A DNA stretch of 64,000 nucleotides from an alpha proteobacterium IMCC14465. Its GTDB lineage: Bacteria; Pseudomonadota; Alphaproteobacteria; RS24. Shown here piece by piece: positions 59,687 to 64,000 of this stretch (within the stretch, counting starts at the first letter, position 1; each line of letters starts with the position of its first letter). The translations under genes were made by a program, and so were the position numbers. A model generated the notes under the pieces. The model worked only from the letters and a program-made list of their open reading frames with translations. It did no database searches and was not told where the DNA came from. The DNA is taken from assembly GCA_000293845.2 (NCBI GenBank), contig ALYF01000003.1, positions 372,001 to 436,000 on the forward strand. Direction: 5' to 3'.

Positions 59687-61587
59687 TATGTTTCGATAAT
59701 GCCTCTTTCAATAAGCCCTTTAATCACAAGTTCAGCGGCCTCCTCAACACTCATATCTGAAGTATTGATTTCGATTTCCGGATTTTCTGGCGCTTCATAG
59801 GGGCTATCAATACCGGTGAAGTTTTTCAAATTTCCAGCACGGGCTTTTTTATAAAGCCCTTTCGGATCTCTGGTTTCGGCAACCGATAAGGGTGTGTTCA
59901 CAAATATCTCTATGAACTCACCTTCTTCCATCAAGTTCCGTGCAAGCTCTCTTTCTGCCCGGAAGGGAGAGATGAAAGAGACAAGTGTGATTAATCCAGC
60001 ATCAACCATCAGTTTTGATACTTCAGCGACGCGGCGAATATTTTCCACACGGTCTGCATCGGTAAAGCCGAGATCACGGTTCAGACCGTGCCGGACATTA
60101 TCACCATCGAGAACAAAACTATGGCGTCCGGTGGCGAAGAGGCGTCTCTGCACCTCATTGGCAATGGTAGATTTCCCTGAACCCGACAGGCCGGTAAACC
60201 ATAACACAGCAGGACTTTGCCCTTTTTGCTCGGCATTGGCAGCTTTATTGATATCAAGATTTTGCCAGTGAATATTCGCTGCGCGTCTCAGCGGGAAATT
60301 AATCATACCCATGCCGACTGTATTATTTGTCATGCGGTCAATGAGAATAAAGCTGCCGGTCTGGCGATTTTCCGCATAGCTGTCAAACGCAATTGGGCGG
60401 TCAACGGCAAGGGTGCAATTACCAATCTCGTTAAGTTGCAAAGTCTTGGCTGGTAATTTTTGAAGTGTGTTCACATCTGTCTTGTGTTTGGGCGCGTTGA
60501 CGGTTGCCGAAACAAGACGAGAGCTTGTTTTCATTCTGTAGGATCGCCCGGGAAGCATTGGTTCTTCTGAAAGCCAGATAATTGTGGTGTCAAATTGGTC
60601 AGAAATCTCCGATGGGGTATCGGAAGTTGCAATCACATCCCCGCGTGAAATATCAATCTCATCGGTCAGGGTAAGTGTCACGGACTGACCGGAAATCGCC
60701 TCATCGAGATCGCTATCCATGGTCACAATACGGGCGATTTTGCTTTGCTTGCCTGATGGCAGTACCCGCACATCGTCACCCGGGCGGATAATGCCGCCTG
60801 CAATGCGGCCGGCATAGCCTCTAAAGTCTAAATCGGGTCGGTTGACCCATTGAACAGGCATGCGGAATGGGAGGCTTGTTTCCTCAGCTTCTACATCCAC
60901 ACTTTCAAGATAACCAAGTAGGCTCGGCCCTTCATACCAAGGCATGAAACGGCTCCCCTCGACCACATTATCCCCGACCAGTGCCGAAACCGGAATGGCA
61001 TGGAGATTTGGGATATCAAGTTGGGCGGCAAAGGATTTGAAATCGTCTACAATCTCATTGAAAACGCTTTCGCTGTAATCAACCAAATCCATTTTATTAA
61101 TCGCCAGTATAATATGACGTACGCCAAGTTGGGAGGCGATAAAGGCGTGGCGTTTGGTCTGGGTCAACACGCCTTGGCGTGCATCAATCAACAATACTGC
61201 CAAATCTGCCGTAGAGGCGCCGGTTGCCATATTACGCGTATATTGTTCGTGTCCCGGCGTGTCCGCGACAATGAATTTTCGGTGCTCAGTGGCGAAAAAC
61301 CGATAGGCGACATCAATCGTGATGCCCTGCTCGCGTTCAGCTGCCAGCCCGTCCACCAAAAGGGCGAAGTCAATATTCTCGCCCTGTGTGCCGACTTTTT
61401 TCGAGTCCTGCTCAAGCGCGGTGAGTTGGTCTTCAAAAATCATTTTTGACTCATAGAGCAAGCGACCGATAAGGGTGGACTTGCCGTCATCAACTGAGCC
61501 GCAGGTAATGAAGCGCAAAAGAGATTTATTTTCATGCGCCTTCAAATAGGCGTCGATATCACTGGAGATTAAATCGGACTGGTGCAT
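59686..61587 (-). CDS. cysNC: Bifunctional sulfate adenylyltransferase subunit 1 / adenylylsulfate kinase
   Basis: A 633-residue fusion. The N-terminal GTPase part (about 1-440) has G-S-V-D-D-G-K-S-T (30-38), D-T-P-G-H-E and N-K-M-D; it drives ATP sulfurylase activity together with CysD. The C-terminal APS kinase part (from about 460) has [11 protein letters not shown] and makes PAPS. Both products feed cysteine synthesis and sulfation. It shares a base with cysD upstream (TAATG) and with the TetR gene downstream. Fusion of N and C is common in alphaproteobacteria. Confidence 0.96.
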   Translation of the reverse strand: MHQSDLISSDIDAYLKAHENKSLLRFITCGSVDDGKSTLIGRLLYESKMIFEDQLTALEQDSKKVGTQGENIDFALLVDGLAAEREQGITIDVAYRFFATEHRKFIVADTPGHEQYTRNMATGASTADLAVLLIDARQGVLTQTKRHAFIASQLGVRHIILAINKMDLVDYSESVFNEIVDDFKSFAAQLDIPNLHAIPVSALVGDNVVEGSRFMPWYEGPSLLGYLESVDVEAEETSLPFRMPVQWVNRPDLDFRGYAGRIAGGIIRPGDDVRVLPSGKQSKIARIVTMDSDLDEAISGQSVTLTLTDEIDISRGDVIATSDTPSEISDQFDTTIIWLSEEPMLPGRSYRMKTSSRLVSATVNAPKHKTDVNTLQKLPAKTLQLNEIGNCTLAVDRPIAFDSYAENRQTGSFILIDRMTNNTVGMGMINFPLRRAANIHWQNLDINKAANAEQKGQSPAVLWFTGLSGSGKSTIANEVQRRLFATGRHSFVLDGDNVRHGLNRDLGFTDADRVENIRRVAEVSKLMVDAGLITLVSFISPFRAERELARNLMEEGEFIEIFVNTPLSVAETRDPKGLYKKARAGNLKNFTGIDSPYEAPENPEIEINTSDMSVEEAAELVIKGLIERGIIET

Positions 61588-62504
61588 TAGAAATACCCTT
61601 CCTGTTTTTTCTTTTCCATGGAGGCGGCTTGGTCATGGTCAATGACGCGTCCTTGGCGTTCAGATGTGCGAGTCAGCAGCATTTCCTGAATAATGCCTTG
61701 TAATGTGTCGGCGGTGCTTTCAACCGCACCTGTCAGCGGGTAACAGCCTAATGTTCTGAAGCGCACATTCTTCAATTCCGGCTGTTCACCATCTTTGAGG
61801 GGCATGCGATCATCATCCACCATAATCAGCGTGCCGTCGCGCTCAACTACAGGACGTTTTGCAGCAAAATAAAGCGGCACAATAGGGATTTGTTCGAGAT
61901 GGATATATTGCCATATGTCCAACTCCGTCCAGTTGGATAGCGGAAAGACGCGAATGGACTCGCCTTCATGCTTCTGGACGTTATAAATGGACCATAATTC
62001 TGGGCGTTGGTTTTTCGGGTCCCACTGATGTTGCGCAGATCGGAAAGAGAAAATGCGCTCCTTGGCGCGGCTTTTTTCTTCATCTCTGCGCGCGCCCCCA
62101 AAAGCGGCATCAAATTCATATTTATCCAGCGCCTGTTTGAGCGCTTGTGTTTTCATAACATCTGTATGAACGGCAGAGCCATGTGTGAAAGGCCCAACAT
62201 TATCCGCCAATCCCTCCGGATTGGTATGGGTCAGTAATTCGAGGCCAAGCTTGGCAACCAAATCATCCCGAAAAGAAATCATTTCTTTAAATTTCCAGCC
62301 CGTATCAACATGCAGAAGTGGAAAAGGGGGCTTGGAGGGGTAAAAGGCTTTCATGGCGAGGTGCAGCATCACAGCGCTATCCTTGCCGACGGAATATAAC
62401 ATGACGGGGTTTTGCGCCTCTGAAACAACTTCACGCATAATGTGAATGGCCTCAGCCTCAAGTCTCTGGAGATGCGTCAGGTGAATTTGTGCGGTTGCAG
62501 ACAT
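61587..62504 (-). CDS. cysD: Sulfate adenylyltransferase subunit 2
   Basis: A 305-residue PP-loop ATP-pyrophosphatase: S-V-G-K-D-S (about 37-42) binds ATP, and [15 protein letters not shown] and [12 protein letters not shown] are typical of CysD. With CysN it forms APS from sulfate and ATP. ATG 62504 gives the usual N-terminus starting shortly before H-L-x-x-L-E-A-E; a longer frame to 62558 runs almost into the palindrome. First gene of the cysD-cysNC-TetR operon. Confidence 0.96.
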   Translation of the reverse strand: MSATAQIHLTHLQRLEAEAIHIMREVVSEAQNPVMLYSVGKDSAVMLHLAMKAFYPSKPPFPLLHVDTGWKFKEMISFRDDLVAKLGLELLTHTNPEGLADNVGPFTHGSAVHTDVMKTQALKQALDKYEFDAAFGGARRDEEKSRAKERIFSFRSAQHQWDPKNQRPELWSIYNVQKHEGESIRVFPLSNWTELDIWQYIHLEQIPIVPLYFAAKRPVVERDGTLIMVDDDRMPLKDGEQPELKNVRFRTLGCYPLTGAVESTADTLQGIIQEMLLTRTSERQGRVIDHDQAASMEKKKQEGYF

Positions 62505-62562
62505 AATAAATCTTTCTCTTGAATACGCTGAACTTACAGGAGGGGGCATGAAATACAATCAT

Positions 62563-62582
62563 ATTCGTACATATGTACGAAT
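62563..62582. promoter_or_regulatory. Perfect 20-bp palindrome, predicted TetR operator
   Basis: ATTCGTACAT and ATGTACGAAT (62563-62582) are exact reverse complements with no spacer. It lies 58 bases upstream of cysD and 112 bases upstream of the divergent MaoC gene. Size and symmetry suit a TetR dimer; the TetR gene closes the cys operon. Confidence 0.65.
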
Positions 62583-62694
62583 TAAGGTGTTTTTAGTCTC
62601 ATTCCCCTCTATCTGCGTCTAGCAGGGTTATTTTGGCTTGTAATTCAGTCGGGCTTTGATAATCATGAAGGCAAATAAATTAAGTGAGGGACAC

Positions 62695-63150
62695 ATGGCT
62701 ACAGTTTTTGAAACACCTATGGATATGCTGGGGACCGAAGGACAGACGCTCGGGACGTCAGAATGGATGGAGATTGATCAAGACAGGGTCAATATGTTTG
62801 CCGATGCAACAGGCGACCATCAATGGATTCATATTAATAAGGAAATGGCTGAACAAAGCCCGTTCGGAACAACCATTGCACATGGTTTTCTCACGCTTTC
62901 GCTGTTGCCCTATCTGATGAAAGAGACCTACTCAATTAATAAGGTCGCCATGGGCATTAATTATGGCTGTAACAAAGTGCGTTTCATCAATCCGGTTAAG
63001 GTAGGCTCGCGCGTGCGCGGCATATCTGAAGTTGTTTCGGTTGAAGAAGCCGGTGGCGGTATTCAACTGGTCGTCAAAGCAACGATTGAAATTGAAGGTG
63101 AAGAGAAACCTGCCTGCGTTGCTGAGACCGTTACACGCCTGTTCGGTTAA
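62695..63150 (+). CDS. MaoC-like (R)-specific enoyl-CoA hydratase
   Basis: A 151-residue single hot-dog protein. The hydratase motif is D41-H-x3-H46 in A-T-G-D-H-Q-W-I-H, followed by F-G-T-T-I-A-H63-G-F. It hydrates trans-2-enoyl-CoA to the (R)-3-hydroxyacyl-CoA, or related. GAGGGAC lies just before ATG 62695; an extension to 62656 has no better site. It is monocistronic, divergent from cysD across the palindrome, and may supply the hydration step missing from the thiolase operons, though that link is inference. Confidence 0.9.
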   Translation: MATVFETPMDMLGTEGQTLGTSEWMEIDQDRVNMFADATGDHQWIHINKEMAEQSPFGTTIAHGFLTLSLLPYLMKETYSINKVAMGINYGCNKVRFINPVKVGSRVRGISEVVSVEEAGGGIQLVVKATIEIEGEEKPACVAETVTRLFG

Positions 63151-63164
63151 TCAATTATCCAACT

Positions 63165-64000
63165 TTAATGCTTAAAGTGGCGCATCCCTGTGACCACCAT
63201 GGCTAGCCCTGCCTCATCCGCAGCAGCGATGACTTCGTCGTCGCGAATGGAACCGCCAGGTTGAATGACTGCCGTGACACCTGCCTGAGCCGCGCTGATA
63301 AGCCCGTCTGCAAAAGGGAAAAACGCATCCGATGCCACAACCGAGCCTTTTGTTAAGGCTTCGGTTTCATTGGCCGCTTTAGCAGCATCCTCCGATTTAC
63401 TGGCGGCGATACGCGCACTGTCAATCCGGCTCATTTGACCCGCGCCAATACCAACTGTTGCGCCGTTCTTGGCATAGACAATCGCATTAGATTTAACATG
63501 CTTGGCAACCCGAAAGGCAAATAGCATGTCTTCAAGTTCTCTGTCATCTGGCTGGCGTTTCGTCACTACCTGAAGCATATCGCGTGTAATCCGACCATTG
63601 TCGCGGTTTTGCACAAGCAGTCCGCCACTGACAGTTCTGACATCCAGCCCAGCTTCGGCAGGGTCCGGCATGCCGCCAGTGAGCAAGAGACGCACGTTTT
63701 TCTTCTTGCCAATAATGGCGCGGGCGTCTTCATCTGCATCCGGTGCGATAATAACTTCTGTGAAAATTTTGGTAACGGCAGCTGCGGTTTCGGCATCGAG
63801 CGGCTTATTGAGCGCAATAATGCCGCCAAAGGCGCTGACAGGGTCGCATTTCAGGGCATTGGCAAAAGCGTCCGACATGGTTGTAGCGGTGGCAACGCCG
63901 CAAGGATTGGCATGTTTGATAATGGCACAGGCTGGCGTGTCGGTATCCATTTCGGAAACCAGTTCAAAGGCGGCATTGGTGTCGTTAATATTATTAAAGG
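63165..64000 (-). CDS. purH: Bifunctional purine biosynthesis protein PurH, C-terminal part
   Basis: Open from the right edge, stop at 63165. The sequence is the AICAR formyltransferase half: A-A-F-E-L-V-S-E near the edge, [10 protein letters not shown] with the catalytic K-H pair, S-A-F-G-G-I-I-A, and S-D-A-F-F-P-F near the end, finishing in G-M-R-H-F-K-H. It formylates AICAR in the last steps of IMP synthesis. The N-terminal part is outside the window. Chromosomal housekeeping gene that anchors the right side. Confidence 0.96.
   Translation of the reverse strand, partial: FNNINDTNAAFELVSEMDTDTPACAIIKHANPCGVATATTMSDAFANALKCDPVSAFGGIIALNKPLDAETAAAVTKIFTEVIIAPDADEDARAIIGKKKNVRLLLTGGMPDPAEAGLDVRTVSGGLLVQNRDNGRITRDMLQVVTKRQPDDRELEDMLFAFRVAKHVKSNAIVYAKNGATVGIGAGQMSRIDSARIAASKSEDAAKAANETEALTKGSVVASDAFFPFADGLISAAQAGVTAVIQPGGSIRDDEVIAAADEAGLAMVVTGMRHFKH

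Noticed and set aside
1-64000. Transposons, phage genes, tRNA, rRNA or CRISPR arrays
   Set aside because: No transposase-like frame, terminal inverted repeats, clover-leaf sequences or spaced direct repeats were noticed; the only repeats are short stop-codon duplications.

Overview
The window looks like part of a bacterial chromosome, most likely from a Gram-negative, probably marine alphaproteobacterium. Evidence for this is two TonB-dependent outer-membrane receptors, base composition close to half GC by eye, very tight gene packing, a cysD-cysNC sulfate-activation operon and purH. Family-level placement is inference. I found no rRNA, tRNA, CRISPR array, insertion sequence or phage gene.

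Positions 1 to about 58,100 form a dense catabolic island. Counting enzymes gives seven Rieske ring-hydroxylating oxygenase alpha subunits (one cut by the window edge), thirteen short-chain dehydrogenases (SDRs), three medium-chain reductases, three acyl-CoA dehydrogenases, three acyl-CoA synthetases, a CaiB/BaiF CoA-transferase, a cytochrome P450, two SCP2-type thiolases each with a DUF35/zinc-ribbon partner, two hot-dog hydratases, and several small fold proteins (SnoaL, VOC, ABM, ThuA, GST). The genes sit in about fifteen short operons that change strand often.

Layout: (1) 1-8.1 kb, oxygenase/SnoaL, lpdA, three SDRs, oxygenase/ThuA, acyl-CoA dehydrogenase. (2) 8.2-15.4 kb, a LuxR solo regulator and an operon of DUF35, thiolase, acyl-CoA dehydrogenase and a complete E1alpha-E1beta-E2 2-oxoacid/acetoin dehydrogenase set whose E3 is probably the distant lpdA. 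(3) 15.4-22.8 kb, SnoaL, ABM, three medium-chain reductases and four SDRs. (4) 22.8-28.6 kb, an acyl-CoA synthetase and a duplicated oxygenase pair around an SDR and a hydratase. (5) 28.6-33.9 kb, a SnoaL/ligase/NmrA/MFS operon divergent from a LysR gene with a clear operator. (6) 34-40 kb, TonB receptor, SDR, P450, ligase. (7) 40-46.7 kb, GST/oxygenase, SDR/SDR/oxygenase/VOC, two ABM proteins. (8) 47-58.1 kb, second TonB receptor, SDRs, thiolase, HMG-CoA-synthase-like/zinc-ribbon fusion, oxygenase, CoA-transferase, acyl-CoA dehydrogenase, Rieske ferredoxin. (9) 58.1-64 kb, phosphatase, cysD-cysNC-TetR, MaoC hydratase and purH, mostly general metabolism.

A reasonable working model is uptake of a hydrophobic, probably cyclic or branched substrate through the TonB receptors, hydroxylation by Rieske oxygenases and P450, oxidation and reduction by the SDR and medium-chain enzymes, CoA activation, and beta-oxidation-like or retro-aldol shortening. 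The substrate cannot be read from sequence; terpenoid, steroid-like or other alicyclic compounds are possibilities only. No ferredoxin reductase for the oxygenases is encoded here.
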